Shown in pieces: positions 16,872 through 26,085 of a stretch of 64,000 nt of DNA. This stretch comes from Peptostreptococcaceae bacterium (GTDB taxonomy: Bacteria > Bacillota > Clostridia > Peptostreptococcales > Peptostreptococcaceae), in assembly GCA_025210335.1 (NCBI GenBank), contig JAOARY010000053.1:1-64000 (forward strand). The letters run 5' to 3'. Below the pieces are notes generated by a model, which was given only the letters and a program-made list of their open reading frames with translations, searched no databases and had not been told where the DNA came from. The position numbers and the translations under genes were made by a program. Each line of letters starts with the position of its first letter. Within the stretch, counting starts at the first letter, position 1.

Positions 16872-18197
16872 TTAAAGAGCTCCTAAAGCCGCTATATTTA
16901 ATGTATTCCAAGGCTTATTATAATGTGGCTGGAAGAAGAAATCTATAAATGCCAATTCTTCTATAGTCATATTATTTTGAATACAAACAGATAATGTATT
17001 TATAGTTTGAGTTAAATCTGCATTTGAGCAAATTTGTCCTCCAAGTATTTTCTTAGAAGTCTTATCATAAACTAATTTTAATTTTACATGCTCATAAGTA
17101 GGCATAAATTCTGGTCTATTATTTTCTTCGATTGTTATAGTATCTATATCTAAATTAAGAGATAGTGCTTCTTCCTTAGTTAAACCAGTTGAAGCCATAT
17201 TATTTTCATATATTTTTATTCCTGATGTTCCTTGAGTACCCATATATTTATATTTTGGTTCTTTTAAATTAAGTCCTACTAAAGTACCCATTCTTATTGC
17301 ATTTGTTGCAAGAGGTATATATTTTCTAGTATTTGTAGGATTGTAATATACACTACAAGCATCTCCTGCTGCATATACATCTTTTTTGCTAGTTTGCATA
17401 TATTCATCAACAATTATTGCCTTATTATCTAGCATATCTAATTTACCTTCAAATAATGAAGTATTTGGTCTAAAACCTATACACATTATAACTAAATCAG
17501 CTTCATATTCACCTTTTGTAGTTATAACTTTTTTAACTTTATCATCACCTTCAAACTTAATTACAGTTTGGTCTAATGCTAGTTTTATTCCTCTTTTTTC
17601 AAATGAAGCTTGTGCAATATCTGTAAATTCTTCATCTAAATATTTTTTAAGTATTCTTTTTTCACTATCTACCAAAACAACCTCTTTACCATTGTCTTTA
17701 AAAGCTTCTACAAGTTCTACACCTATATATCCAGCTCCAACAACTACAACTTTATTTATATCTTTTGCTCTTTTTATTATCTCTTTTGAATGATCATAAT
17801 TTTTACAAAGTAAGATATTTTCTAAATGTGAATTTTCTATTTTTGGTGTTATCGGCCAAGAACCAGTCGTAATTATAAGTTTATCAAAACTATCTTCTAA
17901 AATTTCTCCTGTTTTCAAATTTTCAACTTTTATAATTTTATTATCTAAATCAACATCTAAAACATCATGTTGCATTTTAGTATTTACACCTAAAGATTTT
18001 AATTCATCTGGTGAGCTATAAAATAATCCTTGTGGATCTTTTACAACTCCACCTACATATAATGCTATCCCACAAGATAAAAATGATATATTATCATTTC
18101 TTTCATAAACTGTTATCTTTGCATCTTTATATAAATTTGCAGCATTCTTTATAGCTGCTGTTCCTGCATGAGTACACCCTATTACTGCTATCTTCAT
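16872..18197 (-). CDS. nox: NADH oxidase / CoA-disulfide reductase family flavoprotein
   Basis: An FAD-dependent pyridine nucleotide-disulfide oxidoreductase of 441 residues with the single redox cysteine Cys42 (FLSCGIALYVGG), placed as in water-forming NADH oxidases. FAD binding: GCTHAGTAA at residue 7. NADH binding: VVVGAGYIGVEL near 150. Second FAD motif: DVYAAGDAC near 270. The dimer domain ends in IDFFFQPHYNKPWN, which favours NADH oxidase over CoA-disulfide reductase. The likely role is removal of oxygen and regeneration of NAD+. Single-gene transcript with its own promoter and terminator. Confidence 0.85.
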   Translation of the reverse strand: MKIAVIGCTHAGTAAIKNAANLYKDAKITVYERNDNISFLSCGIALYVGGVVKDPQGLFYSSPDELKSLGVNTKMQHDVLDVDLDNKIIKVENLKTGEILEDSFDKLIITTGSWPITPKIENSHLENILLCKNYDHSKEIIKRAKDINKVVVVGAGYIGVELVEAFKDNGKEVVLVDSEKRILKKYLDEEFTDIAQASFEKRGIKLALDQTVIKFEGDDKVKKVITTKGEYEADLVIMCIGFRPNTSLFEGKLDMLDNKAIIVDEYMQTSKKDVYAAGDACSVYYNPTNTRKYIPLATNAIRMGTLVGLNLKEPKYKYMGTQGTSGIKIYENNMASTGLTKEEALSLNLDIDTITIEENNRPEFMPTYEHVKLKLVYDKTSKKILGGQICSNADLTQTINTLSVCIQNNMTIEELAFIDFFFQPHYNKPWNTLNIAALGAL

Positions 18198-18258
18198 TTT
18201 AACGCCTCCAAAATAAATATTATATGAATTAAATTTAAATAAAATTTAATATAGATAA

Positions 18259-18287
18259 ATTATAAACGATATCAATTTAAAAATCAA
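18259..18287 (-). promoter_or_regulatory. Promoter of the NADH oxidase gene
   Basis: TTGATT (18282-18287) and TATAAT (18259-18264), 17 bases apart. The rest of this 349-base gap holds two hairpins (listed separately) and no gene. Confidence 0.65.
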
Positions 18288-18428
18288 CACCATTTTGTAA
18301 TCATTTTATTTTAATTTCCATTACCATTTAAAATATACCCTTATAATTCTCAAAAAAATCATATTAAGTTTTTTTATTTATCAAATATTTAGCATATTTA
18401 AAATCACTTATTCTTTTCTATACAAAAT

Positions 18429-18473
18429 AAAGGTAGTACAAAAATGAATTTTTTTCATTTTCATACTACCTTT
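18429..18473. repeat. Hairpin (possible terminator) between nox and the TPR gene
   Basis: 10-base arms AAAGGTAGTA and TACTACCTTT with a second inner stem (AAAATGAA and TTCATTTT). Neither strand has a long T run directly after it. It may be a weak secondary terminator behind the stronger one at 18485-18518. Confidence 0.55.
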
Positions 18474-18484
18474 TGATTGGATAT

Positions 18485-18518
18485 AAAAAAACACCCCGAT
18501 TCTAAAATTGAGGTGTTT
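18485..18518 (-). terminator. Terminator after the TPR protein gene
   Basis: On the minus strand AAACACCTC pairs with GGGGTGTTT and a run of seven T follows. It lies 29 bases after the stop at 18547. Confidence 0.8.
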
Positions 18519-18546
18519 GTGTCACAAATACAAAAATCAAAACAAA

Positions 18547-19674
18547 TTATATATATTTTTCTATTTCCATTTTACAAGATACTGTTATTTGATCATTTGG
18601 ATTTAATTCATAAGCATAATCTATATATTCCTTTGCTTTTTTAACTTCATTCATCTGTAAATAAAGCATTCCTATATTACAAAGTATTTCATAATTATTA
18701 GGTCTATTAGCTAATGCTCTTGAAAAATACTCTAAAGACGTCTCTAAATCCATTTTTGAAGCATAACAAAGTGCTATTTCGCAAAGAGTATCAGTTTGAT
18801 TTTCATTTGCCGTTAATATTTTTTCAAAATAATAAATAGCTTGGTCAACTTCATTTAATTGTCTCTTTGCAAGACCGACAAAAAATATTAAATTCCACCA
18901 ATCTGAATAATCTTTTAATAATGGTTCTAATTTTTCAAGACCTTCTTTTGGATGTCCGTTTATAACAAGATTATAACCTTCTTCATATTCAACTTTATAT
19001 TCTAAATCGTTTAATTCATTTAATACTTCAACTTTTTTATCATCATCAAGCCCTTTAGCCACTGCATCTTCCCAATTTAACTTTGCCTTTATATATTGTT
19101 GGTTTTTTAAATACAAAAATCCTAAATTATAATAAGAAAGTGCAAAATCAGGATGCTTCGAAACTATATATTCTAATTTTTCTAAAGCTTCTTCAAAGAA
19201 TAGATTTTCTTTTTCTTCATCCTTTGCTTTTGAATACATTTTTAATAAATCAATACAAACAACACAATAATTATAAAGTCCATTTAAATTATTGGGATTT
19301 AAATATAACAATGCTTTTAGATATATTAAACCTTTTAAAAATTTACTATCTTTTGCAAATTCCAAAGCTTTAAAACCTATATAATCTTCTATTTTTTCAT
19401 CATATAGATAAAGTATCTTTTTATACTCTTCATTATATTTAAATTTCGAATCTATACCAATTATATTTAAAATCCCTTTGATTATAGATGATATTTTTAT
19501 TCCTTGTTCATCATTTTTTACTAAATCAACTAGGTCATCATTTAATATAGGTACTTCAAGACCATTTTTTGGTATATTATACCCTTTTAAATTAAATTCT
19601 GCATCTTCTTTTATAGTTATAAACGATATATTTTGCGTTCTGTCTATAAGAATTTTTTCTATTTTAAATTCCAT
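18547..19674 (-). CDS. Tetratricopeptide repeat protein
   Basis: 375 residues, no signal peptide. Residues 1-80 form an unrecognised N-terminal domain. From about residue 100 there are repeated helix pairs of the TPR type, for example ALSYYNLGFLYLKNQQYIKAKLNWEDA, PNNYEILCNIGMLYLQMNEVKKAKEYIDYA and a similar unit in between. TPR arrays bind other proteins, and the partner here is unknown. It follows the radical SAM gene by 10 bases and is probably cotranscribed. Shine-Dalgarno GGAGG. Confidence 0.85.
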   Translation of the reverse strand: MEFKIEKILIDRTQNISFITIKEDAEFNLKGYNIPKNGLEVPILNDDLVDLVKNDEQGIKISSIIKGILNIIGIDSKFKYNEEYKKILYLYDEKIEDYIGFKALEFAKDSKFLKGLIYLKALLYLNPNNLNGLYNYCVVCIDLLKMYSKAKDEEKENLFFEEALEKLEYIVSKHPDFALSYYNLGFLYLKNQQYIKAKLNWEDAVAKGLDDDKKVEVLNELNDLEYKVEYEEGYNLVINGHPKEGLEKLEPLLKDYSDWWNLIFFVGLAKRQLNEVDQAIYYFEKILTANENQTDTLCEIALCYASKMDLETSLEYFSRALANRPNNYEILCNIGMLYLQMNEVKKAKEYIDYAYELNPNDQITVSCKMEIEKYI

Positions 19675-19684
19675 AAAAAACCTC

Positions 19685-21469
19685 CTAATAATTAAGTTCT
19701 ACTTTATAAAATCTAGCTTTTTCTATTATATCTTCTTTTAAATCATATATAAATAATATATCATTTTGATCTTTTTTAATATCTTTATAATTACTTTCTT
19801 TTAAGCTTAAAATATCATAAGAAAAAGTTTCAAAGCTAACGTCTTTTATTATAAACTTAGCTGGTACATTCACCTTATCTTTTAAATATTTCTCCAAATT
19901 ACTTATCTCTTTTAAAAATTTATGACATAAATCCTTATAATCTGCTATATCTATTTTATTAAAAATCTTTGGTATTTTATTTTTTTTGCCAAGAGTCATA
20001 TAATCAAATTTAAGCAAGTCTTTAAATAAATCTATATAATCAATTTTTTTATCAAATCTATTTAATAAATCAGATTCAAAATAATCTAATAGTATTTCAT
20101 ACAGTTTATTTATTCCTAATGATATATCAAAATAATCCTTATTTTTAAAATACAAGCTAAATTCATCAAAGAATAAAAACGGATTATTTTCATATAGATT
20201 ATTTATAATAAATCTTAAAGAAGTGTTAAAATTTTTAGAATTCCAATATATCTCTACTATTTCTTCCACTTCTTTTAGTTTTTCTAATTCTTCATACTTA
20301 ATATATTTTGTTTGTAATATTTCATAAGTAGGATAATCTCTATATAAAAAACCATGTATTTCTTCTTTTGCTTTAATTTTAGTGCCTTTTAAAACTTTTA
20401 AAAATCCTAATTGAACATGACCAACATCTAAATTAAAAACATCATTAAAAGATTTTTTAAATGATTCATAATTCTCATATGGAAGACCTGCTATCAAATC
20501 TAAATGCTGATGTATATTTTCATAAGATTTTATTTTCAAAACATTTTCTTTTAATTTATTAAAATCCTGATATCTTCCAATTTCTCTTAATGTCTTTTCA
20601 TTTGTTGATTGCACACCTATTTCAAATTGAAATAGCCCTTTTCTTGCATATTTTAATTTATCTATTATTTCCTTTGATAAAACATGTGCTGCAATCTCTA
20701 AATGATAATTTATATTTCCATCATCTTTTTCAATTAAAAAATCTAATAATTCTAATACTCTATTTTTTTCAATATTAAAAGTTCTATCTATAAATTTTAT
20801 TTGTTTTACTCCACTATTAATCAGATTTTTGATATCCGATTTAACTCTATTTAAAGAAAAAAATCTAATGCCATCTAATGTAGATGACAAGCAATATTCA
20901 CAATTAAAAGGACAACCTCTGGATGTTTCATAATATATTATTTTATTTTTATATTCATCTTTATTAATATTAGAATAAGGGCTTTTTATTAAATCTAAAT
21001 CCTTAATAAATTCTCTATCTTCATTCTTTATTATTTTATCATTCAACCTATAAGTTAAACCCTTTATTTCACTTAAAGGTTCATCATTAGAATATGCTCT
21101 TATAAATTCTTTGAATGTAAATTCTCCCTCACCTCTAATAATATAGTCTATACAATCATTTTCTAAAAGTAACTCTTTTTCCTCAAATGAAACTTCTGGA
21201 CCTCCAAGCAAAATCTTTATATCTTTTTTTATTTTTTTTAAACTTCTTGAGATTTTTAATGTCTCTTCTAAATTCCAAATATATGTTGAAAAAATAATCA
21301 AATCAGATTTTTGTTCATATATTTTATTTAATATGTAGTTTAAATTAGTGTTTATTGTAAATTCTTTCAATTCTATATCAATAATATCTTCAACTTGTGC
21401 TTTTAAATATCTTATTGCTAAATTAGTATGAACATATTTTGAATTTAATGTTGTTATTAAAGCTTTCAT
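19685..21469 (-). CDS. B12-binding-domain radical SAM protein (DUF4080 type)
   Basis: 594 residues. Residues 1-125 form a cobalamin-binding-like Rossmann domain (KALITTLNSKYVHTNLAIRYL, LLGGPEVSFE). A radical SAM core carries the iron-sulfur motif CPFNCEYC (Cys186, Cys190, Cys193). The C-terminal region looks like DUF4080. Such proteins modify tRNA, cofactors or peptides, but the substrate of this subgroup is unknown. The lysine- and phenylalanine-rich C-terminus ends 10 bases before the TPR gene. Confidence 0.85.
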   Translation of the reverse strand: MKALITTLNSKYVHTNLAIRYLKAQVEDIIDIELKEFTINTNLNYILNKIYEQKSDLIIFSTYIWNLEETLKISRSLKKIKKDIKILLGGPEVSFEEKELLLENDCIDYIIRGEGEFTFKEFIRAYSNDEPLSEIKGLTYRLNDKIIKNEDREFIKDLDLIKSPYSNINKDEYKNKIIYYETSRGCPFNCEYCLSSTLDGIRFFSLNRVKSDIKNLINSGVKQIKFIDRTFNIEKNRVLELLDFLIEKDDGNINYHLEIAAHVLSKEIIDKLKYARKGLFQFEIGVQSTNEKTLREIGRYQDFNKLKENVLKIKSYENIHQHLDLIAGLPYENYESFKKSFNDVFNLDVGHVQLGFLKVLKGTKIKAKEEIHGFLYRDYPTYEILQTKYIKYEELEKLKEVEEIVEIYWNSKNFNTSLRFIINNLYENNPFLFFDEFSLYFKNKDYFDISLGINKLYEILLDYFESDLLNRFDKKIDYIDLFKDLLKFDYMTLGKKNKIPKIFNKIDIADYKDLCHKFLKEISNLEKYLKDKVNVPAKFIIKDVSFETFSYDILSLKESNYKDIKKDQNDILFIYDLKEDIIEKARFYKVELNY

Positions 21470-21492
21470 TAAACTCTCTTCCTTTCTTAAAA

Positions 21493-21526
21493 TATAAAAA
21501 TCCTCTTAAAAATGAGGATTTTTATA
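21493..21526 (-). terminator. Terminator after the 64-residue protein gene
   Basis: 13-base arms TATAAAAATCCTC (21493-21505) and GAGGATTTTTATA (21514-21526) with an 8-base loop, 20 bases after the stop at 21546. Confidence 0.8.
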
Positions 21527-21545
21527 TAAAAATTATATTTTTATT

Positions 21546-21740
21546 TTAGCTTTCCAATCTTTTAATAAGCTCTCTTTCATCACTATCTGCAAGTATTGAA
21601 AGCTCACTTACTATACTTTTTCTTAAATTTATATATTCAGCATCCCCAGTTTGTTCATATGTAAACTCTAAGGATTTTAATATTAATAGTAAATCTTTTC
21701 GAGATATTTCTTCCAAGGAAACTTTATTAAAATTCTCCAT
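21546..21740 (-). CDS. Small conserved-looking protein of unknown function
   Basis: 64 residues, acidic and helical (SRKDLLLILKSLEFTYEQTG, EYINLRKSIVSELS), with a good AAGGAG ribosome site and a terminator right after the stop. These make it a likely real gene. It follows the 293-residue unknown gene by 50 bases and may share its transcript. No signal peptide, cysteine pairs or membrane segment. I do not recognise the family. Confidence 0.65.
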   Translation of the reverse strand: MENFNKVSLEEISRKDLLLILKSLEFTYEQTGDAEYINLRKSIVSELSILADSDERELIKRLES

Positions 21741-21790
21741 AGTATCTCCTTCCTTAAATTTATTGTTAAATTCAAATAAAAACTATATTC

Positions 21791-22672
21791 TTATATTTTG
21801 AACCTAAATTTATAATACCCGGTTTTAGCTTTTAAATAAACATTTAATTTATTTTCTTTCTTTATATCCAAAATCAAAACTTTGTTTAAAATTGAATCTA
21901 CAAATTCATCATTTATTTTTGAGTTTTTTATTTTTTTTATATCTATTTTTGTATCTATTTTGGTTGGATTTATTTTTTTTATTCTTATTTTGTAAAAATA
22001 TTTATAAAAATTTATAAAAAATTCATCATTGGAATCTCTATATGAAATATCTTTAATTTCATACTGATTTAATGTTGCTAATAATGCTTTTGATATATTA
22101 CAATTTGCTTTTTCTTCCTTAAAATTTTTAAGGCCTATAAAAAACACATCTTCACCATTATACATATTAAAATCTACCTTGATTAAATCATTTATAAATT
22201 TTATCTTTGCTTTTTCAAAAGATATTTGATTTTCTTTTTTATCTTCTTCATTTTTAAGATTTTTGACATACTCAAGTAAACTTTTTAGATATTCCTTTTT
22301 ATCTAAATCCTTGTTTTTAATAATTTCTTTAAATATATAATTATATGAATATAGATATATTAAATAAGAGTATGTATAATTAAGACCAATTTCCTTAACA
22401 TACATATCATATAAATCTTTTATCAAAATTTTAGATTCATCTAATTCTCTTACACAAAAATATATCGGGAAAAATGAATTTAAATCAAGAGATTTAAATT
22501 TTTCTTCAAAATAAAATTTATAATAATAAATCTCATTTTTAAAACGTTGCTCATCAATATTATAAGAATTATTATAATATATAATCTTAGAATTTATAAT
22601 AAAAAAATCTTTATTAGTCTTGTCTAAATTCGAAAAAAACCCCTTAAAGGCATTGAATAATAAATTTTCCAT
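21791..22672 (-). CDS. Hypothetical protein, 293 residues
   Basis: Not recognised. It is a soluble, lysine- and tyrosine-rich protein without signal peptide or membrane helix. The N-terminal half is probably helical (FIINSKIIYYNNSYNIDEQRF). The C-terminus (LNVYLKAKTGYYKFRFKI) looks beta-rich. A GAGGTGATTT ribosome site precedes the ATG. The 5' side is unusual: a strong UUCG-loop terminator ends only about 10 bases upstream, with no room for a promoter between. Confidence 0.7.
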   Translation of the reverse strand: MENLLFNAFKGFFSNLDKTNKDFFIINSKIIYYNNSYNIDEQRFKNEIYYYKFYFEEKFKSLDLNSFFPIYFCVRELDESKILIKDLYDMYVKEIGLNYTYSYLIYLYSYNYIFKEIIKNKDLDKKEYLKSLLEYVKNLKNEEDKKENQISFEKAKIKFINDLIKVDFNMYNGEDVFFIGLKNFKEEKANCNISKALLATLNQYEIKDISYRDSNDEFFINFYKYFYKIRIKKINPTKIDTKIDIKKIKNSKINDEFVDSILNKVLILDIKKENKLNVYLKAKTGYYKFRFKI

Positions 22673-22680
22673 AAATCACC

Positions 22681-22706
22681 TCAAAAAAAAATGCAGCCGA
22701 AGCTGC
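22681..22706 (-). terminator. UUCG-loop terminator between argS and the 293-residue gene
   Basis: On the minus strand GGCAGC-TTCG-GCTGC is followed by A and nine T. It is a textbook intrinsic terminator. A second, imperfect hairpin (GTAGCA... TGCTAC) lies just upstream at about 22720-22745. Confidence 0.88.
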
Positions 22707-22808
22707 CATAATATAGGGGGTGGTAGCAATAGAAAATACTGCTACTACTCTGTCTAAAAATCTGTCTTTATTATTATATCCCTATATCTATCTCTTTAAA
22801 CTTAAAAT

Positions 22809-24509
22809 TTACATTTTTTGTGGAGCTTCTATTCCTAATAAATTTAATGTATTTTTTAATGTATCTTTAAATGCTTTTACTAACGCAAGTCTAGCATTTT
22901 TTAAATTCTGATCTTCAACATTTATATGATTATCATGATAGAATTTATTAAATGCTTTTGCTAAATCTACAGCTAATCTTGATATATGATGAGGCTCACA
23001 TTTTTTCATTGAAAGCTCAACAATTTCTGGTAATCTTTGTATTTCTTTAATTATATTAATACTATCTTCATTTGAAATACATGTATAATCTATATTCGAA
23101 GCGTCAAAATCTCCTGCTTTTTCTAAAACAGAACAAGCTCTAGCATGAGCATATTGAACGTAAGGACCTGTTTCACCTTCAAATGATAATGTCTTCTCCC
23201 ATGAAAATACATAATCTTTTATTCTATTATTATATAGTTCTTGGAATAATACTGCACCAACTCCAACTTGCTTTGATACTTCTTCTATGTTTTCTAAATT
23301 TGGATTTTTTACATTTATTATTTCTTTTGTCTTTTCAATAGCCTTGTTAAGTACATCCTCTAAGAAAACTACTTTTCCTTTTCTTGTTGATAGGGTTCCT
23401 TCTTCTAATGCTACCATACCAAATTGTACATGTAAGCAATCTTTTGCCCAATCATGTCCCATAAGTTCAACTACTTTCATCCATTGTTCAAAATGAAGTT
23501 TTTGTTGAGACCCAACAACATATATATTCTTATAAAAATCATAAGTTTGTTTTCTATATATAGCTGCTGCAATATCTCTTGTTATATATAAAGTAGAACC
23601 ATCTTTCTTTTGTATAAGTGCTGGAGGCATATTAAATTCTTCTAAATCTACAATTCTTGCACCTTGTGAATCTTTTAATATATTCTTTTCGTTCATTTCA
23701 TCTATTACAGCAGGCATTTTGTCTGAGTAGAAACTTTCTCCTGCAAATGAATCAAATTTTATTCCAAGTAAATCATATACTTTATTAAATTCTAATAGAC
23801 TTACATCTTTTATATAAGACCATAATTCATATGCTTCTTTATCATTTTGCTCTAATTTTAAGAACCAATTTCTAGCTTCATCTTCTAAACTTGGTTCATT
23901 TTCTGCAACTTCATGGAATTTTATATATAGTTTCAAAAGTTCTGGAATTGGGTTTTGTTTAATTACATCCAAATCTCCCCATCTTTTTATAGCCACTATA
24001 AGCTTTCCAAATTGAGTACCATAGTCTCCTAAATGATTTATAGCTATAGTATTAAACCCATTTGCTTTATATATATTATTTATAACATTTCCAATAACAG
24101 TAGTTCTTATATGTCCTATATGGAATGGTTTTGCAATGTTAGGAGAAGAAAATTCTACAACAACATTTTTTCCTTCACCTATGGTATTATGACCATATTT
24201 TTCTTTTTTAGAAAATACATCATTTAATACTTCTTTAACTAATAATTCTTTATTAACAAAGAAATTCAAATATCCACCAAGTGGTTTTATTTCTTTTATT
24301 AAATCTTTTTTATCTATATTTTGGCTAAGATCTTGTGCTATCATATTTGGTGCTTTTCTAAATACCTTAGCTAATTTAAAACAAGGGAATGCATAATCAC
24401 CCATATCCTTATTTGGTGGTATTTCTATTAATTCTAGGATTTCCTCTATAGTCATATCCTCTATATTTTCTTTTAATATATTTGCTAAATCTAATTTAAA
24501 ATCTCTCAT
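22809..24509 (-). CDS. argS: Arginine-tRNA ligase
   Basis: A class I aminoacyl-tRNA synthetase that charges tRNA-Arg. The HIGH motif is in SPNIAKPFHIGHIRTT. The KMSKS loop is degenerate (STRKGKVV), as is normal in many ArgRS. The N-terminal Add1 domain and the C-terminal anticodon domain with DALR-like AVDLAKAFNKFYHDNHI are present. The ATG at 24515 touches the AGGAGG site, whereas the ATG two codons later (24509) is 6 bases from it, so I use the latter (566 residues). No T-box precedes it, unlike pheS and thrS here. Confidence 0.95.
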   Translation of the reverse strand: MRDFKLDLANILKENIEDMTIEEILELIEIPPNKDMGDYAFPCFKLAKVFRKAPNMIAQDLSQNIDKKDLIKEIKPLGGYLNFFVNKELLVKEVLNDVFSKKEKYGHNTIGEGKNVVVEFSSPNIAKPFHIGHIRTTVIGNVINNIYKANGFNTIAINHLGDYGTQFGKLIVAIKRWGDLDVIKQNPIPELLKLYIKFHEVAENEPSLEDEARNWFLKLEQNDKEAYELWSYIKDVSLLEFNKVYDLLGIKFDSFAGESFYSDKMPAVIDEMNEKNILKDSQGARIVDLEEFNMPPALIQKKDGSTLYITRDIAAAIYRKQTYDFYKNIYVVGSQQKLHFEQWMKVVELMGHDWAKDCLHVQFGMVALEEGTLSTRKGKVVFLEDVLNKAIEKTKEIINVKNPNLENIEEVSKQVGVGAVLFQELYNNRIKDYVFSWEKTLSFEGETGPYVQYAHARACSVLEKAGDFDASNIDYTCISNEDSINIIKEIQRLPEIVELSMKKCEPHHISRLAVDLAKAFNKFYHDNHINVEDQNLKNARLALVKAFKDTLKNTLNLLGIEAPQKM

Positions 24510-24579
24510 TGTCATCCTCCTATATTGGTACGCATATAAAACACATACTTTAAGATTATATATAAATACTTGTGATTTA

Positions 24580-25590
24580 TCAAGATATAACAGATGAATT
24601 TATACTTTTTAGATTTTTACAACCTGTTAATATCATAGATTTATAAAGTTCATTTCTCATATTATCTATTATAAGGCTAACACCTTCATCCTGTCCACCA
24701 ACAGCTCCCCAAATAATTGGACGTGCAGCTAAAACAATATCGGCACCTAATGCTAAATATTTCAACATATCGCAACCTTCTCTTACATTTCCATCTGCAA
24801 TAATTATAATATCATCATCTTTTAATGCTTCTTTTATCTTAGGTAAAACTTCACAAGGTGCTTTTGTATGATTTAATACTCTTCCACCATGATTTGATAC
24901 AACTATAGCTTTTGCACCTACTTCTTTTGCTATTAATGCCTCTTCTACACTCATTATCCCTTTTAATATAACTGGTAATTTAGTAGAATTAATAATTTCT
25001 ATTAAATCTTCTTTTGTTTTTGGACCAACATATTGATTAAAAAGTCTCATAGTAACCAAACCTGCACCATCTAAATCAATTCCAACAGCTAAAGCATTTA
25101 CGTCTTCTGCCATTTTAATTCTTTTTATTATTTCATCATTTTCTCTAGGCTTTATAATAGCAATTCCATTTTTATCTTTTATTGCTTTTAGTCCATCTAT
25201 GTAAAAAGACGGATCCCCACTATCACCAATCATCGCAATAGTTCCTGATTTTAAAGATCCACTAACAACACTATTTACATATTCTTCTTCAGTTAAATAT
25301 CCACCAAAATTAACTTTACTACCTGTAACAGGAGCAGATATAAATGGTAAATCTAAATCTACTCCTAAAAAATTAGTCTTTAAATTTGGATCTTTCGCAT
25401 CATGAATAGTTTTTAAATTTAATTTTATATTTTTAAGTGTATTATAGCTATGTTTAAAAGCTTCACCAGTTCCAGCACCCCCCATTCCAGGAACACTACC
25501 AGCACAATATACACCATTACATTCTTTACATATTTTACAAGTGCTATATAATCTATCTTTTGCATTTTTTAAAACTTCTTTTAATTCCAT
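24580..25590 (-). CDS. FMN-dependent alpha-hydroxy-acid oxidizing protein
   Basis: 336 residues of the lactate oxidase/glycolate oxidase FMN family with a TIM-barrel fold. Visible FMN and substrate motifs: FISAPVTG near residue 80, VILKG near 212, VVSNHGGRVLNHT near 231-243 (catalytic His in SNHGGR), and IIADGNVREGCD with LGADIVLAARP near the end. The N-terminus has a cysteine group (CKICKECNGVYC) that classical members lack and that may bind metal. It overlaps no gene but starts one base after the DUF523 stop, so the two are coupled. Substrate unknown. Confidence 0.82.
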   Translation of the reverse strand: MELKEVLKNAKDRLYSTCKICKECNGVYCAGSVPGMGGAGTGEAFKHSYNTLKNIKLNLKTIHDAKDPNLKTNFLGVDLDLPFISAPVTGSKVNFGGYLTEEEYVNSVVSGSLKSGTIAMIGDSGDPSFYIDGLKAIKDKNGIAIIKPRENDEIIKRIKMAEDVNALAVGIDLDGAGLVTMRLFNQYVGPKTKEDLIEIINSTKLPVILKGIMSVEEALIAKEVGAKAIVVSNHGGRVLNHTKAPCEVLPKIKEALKDDDIIIIADGNVREGCDMLKYLALGADIVLAARPIIWGAVGGQDEGVSLIIDNMRNELYKSMILTGCKNLKSINSSVIS

Positions 25591-25591
25591 C

Positions 25592-26047
25592 CTAAGCCTC
25601 CATAAAATTATTTTCGCTAAATAACTTCACACCCTCTTTTTGTAATAAGTATGCAGTTATTCCTTGCCCTTTTATCTTTTTAGAACTAAAGCTTCCATCA
25701 TATACAAAATTACTTCCACAAGAAGGACTTCCTTCTTTTAATATTGCTTTTTCAATATCAAACAATTTAAGATATTTTAAAATTTCATATCCACCTTTTA
25801 AAAACTCTTTTGTTACATCCACATTATCCTTAGTTATAACAATTCCTTCATTTTCAACTATATCTTTAGCTGTAGACTTTAATTCGGCCATTTGTCTTGG
25901 TGTTTTTAAACCACCCAATTGCTCTGGACAAATTGGAATTATGTCTTTTCCTTTCAAAAACTCTAAAAGTTCTTCGTTTTTATTATTTTCTCCACTATAT
26001 TTACAATCAATACCTAATAAACATGCTGATACTAAAGTTTTTTTCAT
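25592..26047 (-). CDS. DUF523 (TudS-related) protein
   Basis: 151 residues with the three conserved cysteine sites of DUF523: SACLLGIDC near the start, IICPEQLGG-like IPICPEQLGGLKTPR near residue 40, and KEGSPSCGS near residue 105. Members of this family characterised as TudS bind an iron-sulfur cluster and remove sulfur from thiouracil; whether this protein does so is inference. GGGGAGG ribosome site. It is the first gene of a pair with the FMN enzyme. Confidence 0.82.
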   Translation of the reverse strand: MKKTLVSACLLGIDCKYSGENNKNEELLEFLKGKDIIPICPEQLGGLKTPRQMAELKSTAKDIVENEGIVITKDNVDVTKEFLKGGYEILKYLKLFDIEKAILKEGSPSCGSNFVYDGSFSSKKIKGQGITAYLLQKEGVKLFSENNFMEA

Positions 26048-26085
26048 GAGAGCCTCCCCTAGTAGTATATTTTTTAAGATAATTT

